Assembly: GCA_002412425.1 (NCBI GenBank)
Contig: DHVB01000089.1
Coordinates: 1 to 33,342, forward strand
Reading direction: 5' to 3'
Length of the DNA: 33,342 bases
Source: Bacteroidales bacterium UBA5219
Lineage (GTDB): Bacteria > Bacteroidota > Bacteroidia > Bacteroidales > ML635J-15
Positions 1 through 6,997 of the stretch are shown in pieces; position 1 is the stretch's first letter, and each line of letters starts with the position of its first letter. The position numbers were made by a program, and so were the translations under genes. The notes beneath the pieces are model-generated. The model did not search any database. It had not been told where the DNA came from and worked only from the letters and a program-made list of their open reading frames with translations.

Positions 1-105
1 ATAATTAGTTGCGGATTTAAGGTAATTACTGATTTTTTTGTTCGCAACAACGATTAACTTATTATACGTATTTCGCAGAATGACGAACATTGATTGCAAA
101 AAATT
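1..105. other. non-coding left edge, downstream of the tlpA-like gene
   Basis: No gene is visible here. The stretch holds a TTCG-N8-CGAA dyad at 72-87 that matches the two putative ArsR operators near arsR and arsM (listed separately). It is therefore more likely a promoter region for a further minus-strand unit to the left than a plain 3' end. No clear terminator hairpin follows the tlpA-like stop codon. Confidence 0.5.
67..90 (-). promoter_or_regulatory. putative ArsR operator, third copy
   Basis: TTCG at 72-75 and CGAA at 84-87 are separated by 8 bases (CAGAATGA) and followed by CAT. The same TTCG-N8-CGAA spacing, followed by [CT]AT, is found at 6473-6491 and 6897-6915. The 9-mer CGTATTTCG at 67-75 also recurs exactly at 6468-6476 in front of arsM. 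The operator role is inferred from recurrence and position. No TAnnTTTG box could be placed next to it. Confidence 0.5.
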
Positions 106-591
106 TTATTTGCTTTTTTCTTTTAGTATTTTATATATTTCCTGCTCATAACCGCTTTGAAAGCCAGACCTTTGTTCTATAAGTTCGCCCTTAGAATTGT
201 AAATGAGTATATGCGGAACGTTCGGAACGCTCAACGCTCTTTTGAAATCGGAATTAATATCTTGCAAAAATTCCAATTCCCAACCTTTGCCGTTTACGAA
301 CGGTTTCACTTTGGCAGAAGTCCGGCTGTCGTCAATAGAAACGGCATAGATTTTTACGCCAAATTCGTCCTGCCAATCTTCGTAAACCTCCGATAAAGCG
401 TCCAACATTTTTTCGTTAACCGGACAACATGACTTCCAAAAACAAATAATCATCGGTTTACCGTCCGCCTTGATAGATGTGCTGCTGATAGCTTTTCCAT
501 TTAATGTTTTTAAACTCACATCGGGAAATTGTTGAGCATTGAGCATTCCCAAAAGCAAACCAAAAAACATGAACATTGATAACTTTTTCAT
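106..591 (-). CDS. exported TlpA-like thioredoxin-fold protein, degenerate active site
   Basis: TlpA/ResA-like extracytoplasmic thioredoxin-fold protein, last gene of the arsenic operon visible here. The ATG at 591 is preferred over an upstream in-frame ATG at 627. It begins a clean signal peptide (MKKLSMFMFFGLLLGMLNAQ), whereas the longer start would overlap the arsA stop codon. The fold is supported by an FW-x-S-x-C motif early, an AVSIDD strand in the middle and a cis-Pro-like VPHILIY segment near residue 130. The usual FWxxWCxxC site reads FWKSCCPVN, so the first catalytic Cys is kept but the resolving Cys is Asn. It may act as a one-Cys reductase, a thiol-binding protein or an arsenic-scavenging protein. 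It lies 14 bp downstream of arsA. Confidence 0.8.
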   Translation of the reverse strand: MKKLSMFMFFGLLLGMLNAQQFPDVSLKTLNGKAISSTSIKADGKPMIICFWKSCCPVNEKMLDALSEVYEDWQDEFGVKIYAVSIDDSRTSAKVKPFVNGKGWELEFLQDINSDFKRALSVPNVPHILIYNSKGELIEQRSGFQSGYEQEIYKILKEKSK

Positions 592-605
592 CTTTGAGAG
601 ATTTA

Positions 606-2327
606 TTATTCTACAGATTCTTTCCAAGGTATGACAATGAAATTATTGTTGGAAAGTTCTTTCACTTTCTCAATCCATTGAATTTCGCTTTGTGCTTTTG
701 CTTGCAAGAACGGACTTGTTGTGGAAGTCAATAACAGACTTGAATTTATTGCCCACCATTTGTTTTTGATTCCGGCACGTTGTAAATCCATTTGTAAGCG
801 TTCGGCTTCAAATACAGGCGTAGCTTCGGGAAGCGTAACAATGACAACTTCCGTTTCTTTTTCGTTTCTTAAACGAGGCAATAGATTTTGAACGGCAGGC
901 GTGATATTACCTTGTGTGCGTTCTACTTCGTGATGATAACTTTGAGTTGCATCTAACAATAATAAAGTGTGTCCGGTTGGGGCGGTATCAATTACCACAA
1001 CTTGGTCATCAGCTTTGGCGACTACTTCGGCAAAAGCATTAAAAACAGCGATTTCCTGTGTGCATGGAGAACGTAAATCTTCCTCAATATAGCTTAAATC
1101 TGCATCGCCCATTGCTTCACGGGCTTTGTCCAAAATGTTTTTAGAATATTCGGCTAAGACGGCTTTTTCGTCAATATGACTTATCGAAATGCCTTCAACC
1201 TTTGTATTTACATACGCCAAATGATTGGCAGGGTCGGTAGTGGTCAAAAGAACTTTTACGCCTTTTGCGGCTAATCCTCTTGCGATATTTCCGGCAATGG
1301 TGGTTTTTCCAACTCCGCCTTTTCCCATTGTGAAAATTACACGTTTCCCTGATGTGTATAAATCATCAATAAGATTTTCTAATGTTTGAAAATGAGTATC
1401 TTTCAATTCAACCGTATTTGCTTGTGTAGAAATATCGGCAGTGAGCATATTGCGGATATTTTCAATGCCTGTCATGTTGTAGGAACGCAAAGGAACAATG
1501 TAAGTAGTCAATTTCAATAAGGCTTCGGAACGGTTGTTCAACGCTTTTTGTTGACGTTCGTATAACTGTTTTGAAATGGTATCATTTGCATCGTAGTTTT
1601 CCAAAACTCCATTGATAATCAAATGTTGTGCTTTTATTCCGATGTCCAATAATTCATTGGAAGAACGCTCTACCTCTTTCAAAGGCGTTTCGTCTGGACG
1701 GCTTACCAAGAAAAGTGTTGTCATACTATTATCGGTCAAGGTTTTTACGGCTAATTTGTAAATCTCTTTACGGTCTTCCAAACCCGATAATTGACCTAAA
1801 CAGGATGCTCCGGTTGTGTTTTCGGCGATAAAAGTATTCCAAGCCGAAGGCAGTTGCAACATTCTCAATGTGTGTCCTGTTGGAGCAGTATCGAAAATGA
1901 TATGGTCGTAATCTTTCCGCTTATTTTCGTTGGTAATCACATCTGAAAATTCATTGAACGCAGCGACTTCAACCGTACAAGAACCCGATAGTTGTTCTTC
2001 CATATTGGCGATTACGCTTTCGGGCAATTTTCCTCTGTATGGAGCGATAACGGATTCTTTGTATTCGTAAGCGGCTTGCTCAGGGTCAAGGTTGATTACG
2101 GTAAGATTCGGAACTTCTTTTATAATTGTACCTTTGTTATTCAAAGGCATATTGAAAACATCTTGCAGGTTAGAAGCAGGGTCAGTACTAACAAGTAAAA
2201 TCTTTTTGCCTTTGTCAGCCAAGCCCACAGCAGTAGCGCAAGCAACCGATGTTTTTCCTACACCTCCTTTTCCTGTAAAGAAGATGTATTGTGTCAGATT
2301 TTCTTCTGATGGATTGAATTTTTTCAT
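606..2327 (-). CDS. arsA: ArsA arsenical pump-driving ATPase
   Basis: Cytosolic ATPase that powers arsenite extrusion through the partner permease. The protein of 573 residues has two homologous A1/A2 halves. P-loops GKGGVGKT lie at residues 19-26 and 335-342, and DTAPTGHT signatures occur in each half (first at 146-153). The three Cys that bind As(III)/Sb(III) in E. coli ArsA have counterparts here at C117, C176 and C422. Length is normal for a full duplicated ArsA. It follows arsD after 4 bp, the usual arsDA pairing in which ArsD hands As(III) to ArsA. The permease in this operon is Acr3-type, a combination known from other bacteria. Identification is firm. Confidence 0.97.
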   Translation of the reverse strand: MKKFNPSEENLTQYIFFTGKGGVGKTSVACATAVGLADKGKKILLVSTDPASNLQDVFNMPLNNKGTIIKEVPNLTVINLDPEQAAYEYKESVIAPYRGKLPESVIANMEEQLSGSCTVEVAAFNEFSDVITNENKRKDYDHIIFDTAPTGHTLRMLQLPSAWNTFIAENTTGASCLGQLSGLEDRKEIYKLAVKTLTDNSMTTLFLVSRPDETPLKEVERSSNELLDIGIKAQHLIINGVLENYDANDTISKQLYERQQKALNNRSEALLKLTTYIVPLRSYNMTGIENIRNMLTADISTQANTVELKDTHFQTLENLIDDLYTSGKRVIFTMGKGGVGKTTIAGNIARGLAAKGVKVLLTTTDPANHLAYVNTKVEGISISHIDEKAVLAEYSKNILDKAREAMGDADLSYIEEDLRSPCTQEIAVFNAFAEVVAKADDQVVVIDTAPTGHTLLLLDATQSYHHEVERTQGNITPAVQNLLPRLRNEKETEVVIVTLPEATPVFEAERLQMDLQRAGIKNKWWAINSSLLLTSTTSPFLQAKAQSEIQWIEKVKELSNNNFIVIPWKESVE

Positions 2328-2331
2328 GACT

Positions 2332-2661
2332 TTACTTTTTAATAGTTAATTCTTCTTCCGGTATTCCAAGCCATTCCGCAATTTGTTTGTTAGTCGGATA
2401 AGCCTTTTTTATCACTATTTCTCCGTCAACGGTAATAATGGGAAGAATATCGGCGGTTTCTTTCATCAAGGCTTCGTTGATTACTTTGGTATCGACATAA
2501 ACCATCGGATGGTCGCGAAGATTGAAACGTTCTACAATAATTCCTTTTTTCTTTAATGTTTCGACCACAACGGCGATACGCATTAATTCAGGGTCGATGT
2601 TTACTCCACATAATCCGGTCGGACAGCAAAGCGCCGGGTCATAAATTTTTATATCTTTCAT
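2332..2661 (-). CDS. arsD: ArsD arsenic metallochaperone
   Basis: Small cytosolic chaperone that collects As(III) and delivers it to ArsA. The 109-residue protein has the N-terminal thioredoxin-like strand and the metalloid site Cys12-Cys13-Cys18 in the context DPALCCPTGLCG, which is diagnostic of ArsD. The C-terminal vicinal Cys pairs of plasmid R773 ArsD are absent, as in many shorter homologues; family knowledge is that they are dispensable. It lies 6 bp after the CAKC thioredoxin gene and 4 bp before arsA, so the genes are almost certainly cotranscribed. Confidence 0.95.
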   Translation of the reverse strand: MKDIKIYDPALCCPTGLCGVNIDPELMRIAVVVETLKKKGIIVERFNLRDHPMVYVDTKVINEALMKETADILPIITVDGEIVIKKAYPTNKQIAEWLGIPEEELTIKK

Positions 2662-2667
2662 TTCTTT

Positions 2668-2901
2668 TTATTTTTTAATTACTTGTGCAATTTCTTCTTC
2701 CGAAGGAACATATCCTTTGATTTTTATTTCGCCATCTACTACAATAGCGGGCAACGACATTACATTGTATTTTACAATTTCGAGAATATCTTGTTCCTTT
2801 TTCAATTCGGCTGAAATGTTTAAATCTTTCAGCACTTTTTCTACTTTTTCGTAGGTTGTTTTACATTTGGCACAACCTGTACCCAATACGATAATTTCCA
2901 T
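2668..2901 (-). CDS. small thioredoxin-like protein with CAKC site
   Basis: A 77-residue cytosolic protein of the small redox-active disulfide / MTH895-type thioredoxin family. It starts MEIIVLGTGCAKC, giving a CxxC right after the first strand, and has a cis-Pro-type segment SLPAIVVDG followed by IKGYVPS. The ATG at 2901 is chosen because the open frame further upstream encodes sequence with no similarity to the family and runs into the preceding gene. It sits 17 bp downstream of the CcdA/ArsG-like membrane gene, so it is a plausible cytoplasmic electron donor to that protein, or an arsenic-binding thiol protein. It has no signal peptide. Confidence 0.85.
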   Translation of the reverse strand: MEIIVLGTGCAKCKTTYEKVEKVLKDLNISAELKKEQDILEIVKYNVMSLPAIVVDGEIKIKGYVPSEEEIAQVIKK

Positions 2902-2918
2902 ATCTAATATTTTAAAAG

Positions 2919-3617
2919 TTATATACTTATGATGATGTAATAGATTCCAACAATGATAAAAATAGCGGCGACAATCCGTTTGAACCACTTTTGAAAGCTG
3001 CTCATTTTATTATAAAACTTACCCACGTTGGACATGCTGTATGCCAGCAAATAAGAAATGATAATAACAGGTAATCCTGTGGCAATGGCAAACACAACAG
3101 GTAAAATCAATCCCGATGGACTGGCAATGGTCATCGGAATTAATACTCCGAAATACAACACCCCACTATATGGACAAAATGCCAAAGCGAATAAAACACC
3201 TAAAAGAAAAGCATTCAAGTAATTGTTCTTCCGTTTCTTTTCGCCAACATTGGAAGTGAGTTTGCTTAATCCGGGAATATTGAATTTGATAATATCCAAC
3301 ATTAAAATTCCTATTATAATTAAAGCAATGCCAAACCAAACACCGCCGATATTTTGTAAAAAACGGGCTACTTGAAATTGGCTTGCTCCGAAGTAAAAAA
3401 TCATGCCCAGTGCAGTGTAGCTGAAAGTTCGCCCCAAAGTGTAATAAATGCCATTCAAGAACACCCGCCTTTTGTCTCCAATATCTTTGCTTAAATAGGC
3501 TGTTGCCGTGATATTTGTAGCCAAAGGACAGGGGCTAATGGCTGTCATTAACCCAAGTATTAAAGCCGTAAAAACAGGCCAGTTCGAGTTATCGACTAAT
3601 TGCTGTAACCACTCCAT
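2919..3617 (-). CDS. CcdA/DsbD-like membrane protein, ArsG-type
   Basis: Integral membrane protein of 232 residues with about six hydrophobic segments, of the cytochrome c biogenesis CcdA/DsbD family. The two family-defining intramembrane Cys are C30 (in SPCPLAT) and C148 (in AFCPYSG). Homologues in arsenic operons are named ArsG-type and have been linked to export of aromatic arsenicals, with ArsE/ArsF partners; I recall that name from family annotation and could not verify it. CcdA proteins normally carry electrons from cytosolic thioredoxin to extracytoplasmic thiol proteins. The neighbours fit: two exported thioredoxin-like proteins upstream and a cytosolic CAKC thioredoxin downstream. 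Its ATG directly abuts the preceding TAA (TAAATG), indicating coupled translation. Confidence 0.85.
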   Translation of the reverse strand: MEWLQQLVDNSNWPVFTALILGLMTAISPCPLATNITATAYLSKDIGDKRRVFLNGIYYTLGRTFSYTALGMIFYFGASQFQVARFLQNIGGVWFGIALIIIGILMLDIIKFNIPGLSKLTSNVGEKKRKNNYLNAFLLGVLFALAFCPYSGVLYFGVLIPMTIASPSGLILPVVFAIATGLPVIIISYLLAYSMSNVGKFYNKMSSFQKWFKRIVAAIFIIVGIYYIIISI

Positions 3618-4013
3618 TTATTTTAAGATTTCGTTGATTTTCGCAACTAATTCTGTCTCAAACTTTGCTTTGTCGTTTGACCTCGCATAACTTCTGATAA
3701 TATCGGAAATATCGGTTGAGGTTGCATTCTTTTTAGCTGTTTTGACAGCGACAACGGTTTGTGATTTTGCATTGTATTTTGCCACCAAATCTTTGTTGGC
3801 TTCATCTGCTAAAGCAACTTGTTTGAACGTAACATTTCCACTTGGAAAATTCTTTTCGATAATGGTTTTTACTTCGCTTTCCAAATTGTTGCAGGCTGCC
3901 GCTTTACAACATGCTAATTGTGCTTTGAAATACAATACTTCTACATTGTTTTTTTGTGCGAAAGCACCGATTGTGATGAGTGCGAAAAATGCACCTAAAA
4001 TAACTTTTTTCAT
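3618..4013 (-). CDS. exported thioredoxin-like protein with CC-x4-C site (ArsF-like)
   Basis: Protein of 131 residues with a Sec signal peptide (about residues 1-19, ending GAFA-Q), hence periplasmic. The mature start VEVLYF resembles a first thioredoxin strand and is followed by Cys35-Cys36 and Cys41 (ACCKAAAC). By hand alignment it is a divergent paralogue of the next gene upstream. Shared features are V-x-V-x-YF, a Cys cluster, NV-x-F, a KY segment and a C-terminal helix. It probably exchanges thiols or arsenic with the CcdA/ArsG-like protein whose gene abuts it. It may correspond to the ArsE/ArsF type subunits of ArsEFG systems. The catalytic role is unknown. Confidence 0.75.
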   Translation of the reverse strand: MKKVILGAFFALITIGAFAQKNNVEVLYFKAQLACCKAAACNNLESEVKTIIEKNFPSGNVTFKQVALADEANKDLVAKYNAKSQTVVAVKTAKKNATSTDISDIIRSYARSNDKAKFETELVAKINEILK

Positions 4014-4040
4014 TGCTAATAATTTTAATTGGTTAGTTTA

Positions 4041-4472
4041 TTATTGATTTAATCTTTTATTTACTTCGTCTTGGATTAAAGAAGTTAGACTTTCGGGATT
4101 GTTTACCGCTGTTGCAAATGCTTGGTCAGTAATATCTATAAAGTCGTCTCCTTTAGCAATAATCAAAGCGTTCCAACTTACTTCGTATTTCTCGAACAAG
4201 TTTTCATATTCTTTTTCCGTTGTAAGAATTTCCGAGAATTTTACATTTGAATTGTTGGCATACGCTGTTTCAACAGTTTCTTTGGTAACGTTTCCAACGG
4301 CAATACAGGTTTTGCAACGCTGTTTTCCGTGAAAATAATAGACGTTTACAAAGTTTGCATCGGCGACTTCAGCGGAAGTGTTTTTGGCGCTTCCATCGGT
4401 AGTTTTCGTTTGATTTCCTCCGCAGGAGAATAATACGAGGGCGATAAACGCCATTAAAATACTTTGTTTCAT
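4041..4472 (-). CDS. thioredoxin-like lipoprotein with CKTC site (ArsF-like)
   Basis: Protein of 143 residues. Its N-terminus is a lipoprotein signal with a lipobox at LFSC (Cys17), followed by a Gly/Thr/Ser-rich linker to about residue 40, so it is membrane-anchored on the extracytoplasmic side. The domain begins NVYYFHG and has a CxxC site CKTC at 53-56, as in thioredoxin-fold proteins. Homologues in Bacteroidota arsenic operons are, as I recall, annotated as ArsF-family nitroreductase subunits; the enzymatic claim is not visible in the sequence. It is 29 bp after acr3 and 27 bp before its own paralogue. Confidence 0.75.
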   Translation of the reverse strand: MKQSILMAFIALVLFSCGGNQTKTTDGSAKNTSAEVADANFVNVYYFHGKQRCKTCIAVGNVTKETVETAYANNSNVKFSEILTTEKEYENLFEKYEVSWNALIIAKGDDFIDITDQAFATAVNNPESLTSLIQDEVNKRLNQ

Positions 4473-4501
4473 ACAATTACATTTTTATGTTTATAACAAG
4501 A

Positions 4502-5560
4502 TTAATTTTCGTTTTGAGTTTTTTGAAACCAATTTGTCGTGTTGTTTGCAATTCGAACCAACATCAACATAATAGGAACTTCGACCAACACTCCGACCAC
4601 AGTCGCCAATGCAGCACCGGATTGTAATCCAAATAAAGAAATCGCCACCGCAACGGCTAATTCAAAAAAGTTGCTCGCTCCAATCATGCCTGCCGGAGCA
4701 GCAATATTGTGTGGCAGTTTCCATGCTTTCGCCCAACCGTAAGCGATAAAAAAGATAAGAACGGTCTGAATAATAAGCGGTACTGCAATCAATAAAATGT
4801 GAAAAGGATTGTTGAGAATCGTTTCTCCCTGAAAAGAGAAAAGAATAATCAGAGTGAGCAATAGTCCGATAATGGTTGAATTATTAAACTTCTTGACAAA
4901 TACGTTATTGAAATATTCTATTCCTTTTCTTTTGATTACGGAAATACGTGTTATTACTCCGGCAACTAATGGAATTACGACAAATAATAATACGGACAAA
5001 AATAAGGTGTCCCATGGAATACTGATTCCACTAATGCCCAACAGCAACCCGACAATGGGAACAAAAGCCACCAAAAGAATTAAATCATTGACAGCGACCT
5101 GAACCAATGTGTAAGCGGCATCGCCTTTGGTGAGATGGCTCCACACAAAAACCATTGCCGTACAGGGAGCAGCTCCGAGCAAAACGGCTCCGGCAAGATA
5201 TTGGTCTGCCAATTCTGCCGGAATGAACGCCTTGAAAATGACATAGAAGAATAACCACGCAATTCCAAACATGGTAAAAGGTTTAATCAACCAATTTGTT
5301 ACACAAGTAATAATTATTCCTTTCGGTCTTTTTCCAACGTTTTTTACGCTTTTAAAATCAACTTTAAGCATCATCGGGAATATCATCAACCATATCAATA
5401 TAGCAACAGGAATTGATACATTGGCGTATTCAAATTTGCTTAAAGTCTGCGGAATAATGGGAATAAATTGTCCGATTAAAATTCCGACAACAATACATAA
5501 AGCTACCCAGATTGTAAGGTAGCGTTCAAAAAAACTGATTCCGGTTTGTTTTGGTTTCAT
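4502..5560 (-). CDS. acr3: Acr3-family arsenite efflux permease
   Basis: Inner-membrane arsenite transporter of 352 residues with about ten hydrophobic segments, as expected for Acr3 (BART superfamily). The conserved Cys of TM4 is present in the signature GAAPCTAMVFVWS (Cys133), and the conserved Glu of TM9 occurs in LVEVPIMLM. The upstream arsM start is 30 bp away. Alone it would export As(III) using the proton motive force; with ArsA and ArsD in the same operon it may be ATP-driven. Sometimes named arsB, but it belongs to the Acr3 family and not to the ArsB family. Confidence 0.96.
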   Translation of the reverse strand: MKPKQTGISFFERYLTIWVALCIVVGILIGQFIPIIPQTLSKFEYANVSIPVAILIWLMIFPMMLKVDFKSVKNVGKRPKGIIITCVTNWLIKPFTMFGIAWLFFYVIFKAFIPAELADQYLAGAVLLGAAPCTAMVFVWSHLTKGDAAYTLVQVAVNDLILLVAFVPIVGLLLGISGISIPWDTLFLSVLLFVVIPLVAGVITRISVIKRKGIEYFNNVFVKKFNNSTIIGLLLTLIILFSFQGETILNNPFHILLIAVPLIIQTVLIFFIAYGWAKAWKLPHNIAAPAGMIGASNFFELAVAVAISLFGLQSGAALATVVGVLVEVPIMLMLVRIANNTTNWFQKTQNEN

Positions 5561-5589
5561 TTCTTATAGATTCTAAATTCATTTACATT

Positions 5590-6423
5590 TTAACAACAAC
5601 CCGAAGTACAATTACAAGGTGCGGACGGTTTAAATCCGGTTACTGTAATAGAGAATATTCCGGTTTGATTAGACTTAAATTCTGCAATCGTTTTTTCGTC
5701 CAAATGTTTTTCCAAAATATCATCGGGAATAGTGATTGTTTTTTCTTTTTTGATTTCTACATTTTGAAATCCAGCGCTATAAATTCCGATTATGTAAGCA
5801 TCTTTCTGAATTGCACCGGACACACAACCGGCGTAAAATTCAGCAACTTCTTTCAGAGCATCGGGCAATTCTCCAACCAATACGATGTCAGAAATGCAGA
5901 AATGTCCGCCCGGTTTTAATACACGGAATATTTCATGGAAAATTTTGTCTTTTTTGGGAAGCAGATTCAATACGCAATTGCTGATGACAACATCAATAGA
6001 ATTTCCGCCAATGGGCAAATCTTCAATATCGCCTTGACGGAAAGAAATGTTTTTATATCCCAATTTCTCGGTGTTCTTGCGAGCCTTTTCCAACATGGCT
6101 TCCGAGAAATCTACTCCAATCACTTTTCCAATTTCGCCGACTTCGGCACGAGCAACAAAACAATCGTTTCCCGCTCCAGAACCCAAATCCAAAACGGTAT
6201 CGCCAAGTTTGATTCCGGCAAATTGTGTAGGAAGTCCGCAACCCAAACCTAAATCGGCATCGGCGTTGTAGCCTTCTTCCTTTGTGTAATCTTCGCTCAT
6301 CATGTTGTACACTTCGGTTGTATTTCCCGAACAACAACATGATGAGTTGTTTTCTTCTCCTTTTAAAGCAATTTCGGTGTATTTTTGCTTTACTAATTCC
6401 TTTAAATTTTCTCTTTCTGTCAT
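5590..6423 (-). CDS. arsM: ArsM arsenite S-adenosylmethionine methyltransferase
   Basis: Cytosolic SAM-dependent enzyme that methylates As(III) to methyl- and dimethylarsenicals. Protein of 277 residues: SAM motif I VLDLGSGAGND at 77-87, acidic ribose-binding strand GVDFS near 103-107, NCVLNLLP near 149-156 and LKPGGHF near 169-175. Cys62 (GLGCGLP), Cys150 (SNCVLN) and Cys200 (YAGCVSG) match the three catalytic, arsenic-binding Cys of ArsM. In addition it has a CCC triplet at 29-31 and a Cys-rich tail (C270, C272, C276, C277). First gene after the inter-operon operator; the 99-bp gap to arsR carries the dyad repeats. Confidence 0.95.
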   Translation of the reverse strand: MTERENLKELVKQKYTEIALKGEENNSSCCCSGNTTEVYNMMSEDYTKEEGYNADADLGLGCGLPTQFAGIKLGDTVLDLGSGAGNDCFVARAEVGEIGKVIGVDFSEAMLEKARKNTEKLGYKNISFRQGDIEDLPIGGNSIDVVISNCVLNLLPKKDKIFHEIFRVLKPGGHFCISDIVLVGELPDALKEVAEFYAGCVSGAIQKDAYIIGIYSAGFQNVEIKKEKTITIPDDILEKHLDEKTIAEFKSNQTGIFSITVTGFKPSAPCNCTSGCC

Positions 6424-6455
6424 AGATTCATTATTTATTTTGTTACTTCGGTCAT

Positions 6456-6490
6456 TTACGAAATATTCGTATTTCGTAATAATACGAATA
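6456..6490. promoter_or_regulatory. overlapping dyad repeats, putative ArsR operator for arsM
   Basis: Two overlapping perfect 9-bp inverted repeats. TTACGAAAT (6456-6464) pairs with ATTTCGTAA (6471-6479), and TATTCGTAT (6464-6472) pairs with ATACGAATA (6482-6490). The right part contains TTCG-N8-CGAA (6473-6488), the form also seen at the arsR promoter. It lies 33 bp upstream of the arsM start, between arsR and arsM. The operator role is inferred from symmetry, position and recurrence. No exact TAnnTTTG box was found for arsM, so arsM may depend partly on read-through from arsR. Confidence 0.65.
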
Positions 6491-6522
6491 TGCAGGTTAA
6501 AATTTTTTGTTTTAAAGTTGGA

Positions 6523-6849
6523 TTAGCATTTTTGGTCTATATTTTCTATCTCCGTGAAAAAATCTCTAAACATTTTTTTTGCTAAAGCCCAATTTTCAGG
6601 ATTGATGCAATATTTTACTGTTGGAAGTGTAATTGTTCCCTGTATTAATCCCGCATCTTTCAATTCGTTCAAGTGCTGCGAAAGCGTACTTTTAGCAATA
6701 GGCAATACTTCCGACATATCGCCATGATAACAACATTTCTCTCCAGCCAACATCTGCAAAATGGCAATCCGAATGGGATGCCCTAACGCTTTGGCAAAAC
6801 GTGCCATTTGTTCTTGCTCTTTGGTAAGCTGCTTTTTTTCTGACTTCAT
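6523..6849 (-). CDS. arsR: ArsR-family arsenic-responsive repressor
   Basis: Winged-helix repressor of 108 residues. ALGHPIRIAILQML (about 21-34) is the typical ArsR helix 1-2 segment, and IAKSTLSQHLNELKDAGLI (51-69) is the recognition helix-turn-helix leading into the wing. The classical ELCVCDL sensor is not present. Instead Cys39-Cys40 lie in EKCCYHGDM at the start of the DNA-binding region, with Cys81 in the wing strand and Cys108 as the last residue, so the As(III) site is of a different geometry. It is divergently spaced from nothing: all ars genes run on the same strand. Autoregulation is expected from dyads at its promoter. Confidence 0.93.
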   Translation of the reverse strand: MKSEKKQLTKEQEQMARFAKALGHPIRIAILQMLAGEKCCYHGDMSEVLPIAKSTLSQHLNELKDAGLIQGTITLPTVKYCINPENWALAKKMFRDFFTEIENIDQKC

Positions 6850-6871
6850 ATTCTATATATTTTTACAACTG

Positions 6872-6904
6872 CAAAGATATAACATATTTTGATATGTTCG
6901 CAAA
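6872..6904 (-). promoter_or_regulatory. arsR promoter (Bacteroidota type)
   Basis: Read on the minus strand there is a -33 TTTG (6904-6901), a 21-base spacer and a -7 box TATCTTTG (6879-6872), an exact TAnnTTTG. The arsR ATG is 22 bp further down. Both boxes are overlapped or bracketed by inverted repeats, as expected for a repressor-controlled promoter. Confidence 0.7.
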
Positions 6905-6915
6905 AAAACGAACAT
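6881..6915. promoter_or_regulatory. putative ArsR operator at the arsR promoter
   Basis: Two overlapping inverted repeats: AACATAT (6881-6887) with ATATGTT (6892-6898), which lies between the -33 and -7 boxes, and ATGTTCG (6894-6900) with CGAACAT (6909-6915), which covers the -33 box. The second is a TTCG-N8-CGAA site. Binding here would occlude RNA polymerase, consistent with autorepression relieved by As(III). Confidence 0.65.
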
Positions 6916-6997
6916 TATTTTTATATTCTTTTATATTTGTTATGTGCAAAGTGGTTAATGACATCACTTTGTATCTATTTTTGAGTTGTTTTTTTTC

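Noticed and set aside
592..627. Longer N-terminus for the TlpA-like protein (ATG at 627)
   Set aside because: It would put 12 residues before a standard signal peptide and overlap the arsA stop codon; ATG at 591 fits better.
2902..2988. Upstream extension of the CAKC thioredoxin
   Set aside because: The extra 29 residues are unlike the family and overlap the CcdA/ArsG-like gene; MEIIVLG is the usual start.
6053..6340. Arg/Phe-rich 95-codon frame inside arsM
   Set aside because: Shadow frame of arsM in another phase with biased composition and no independent signals.
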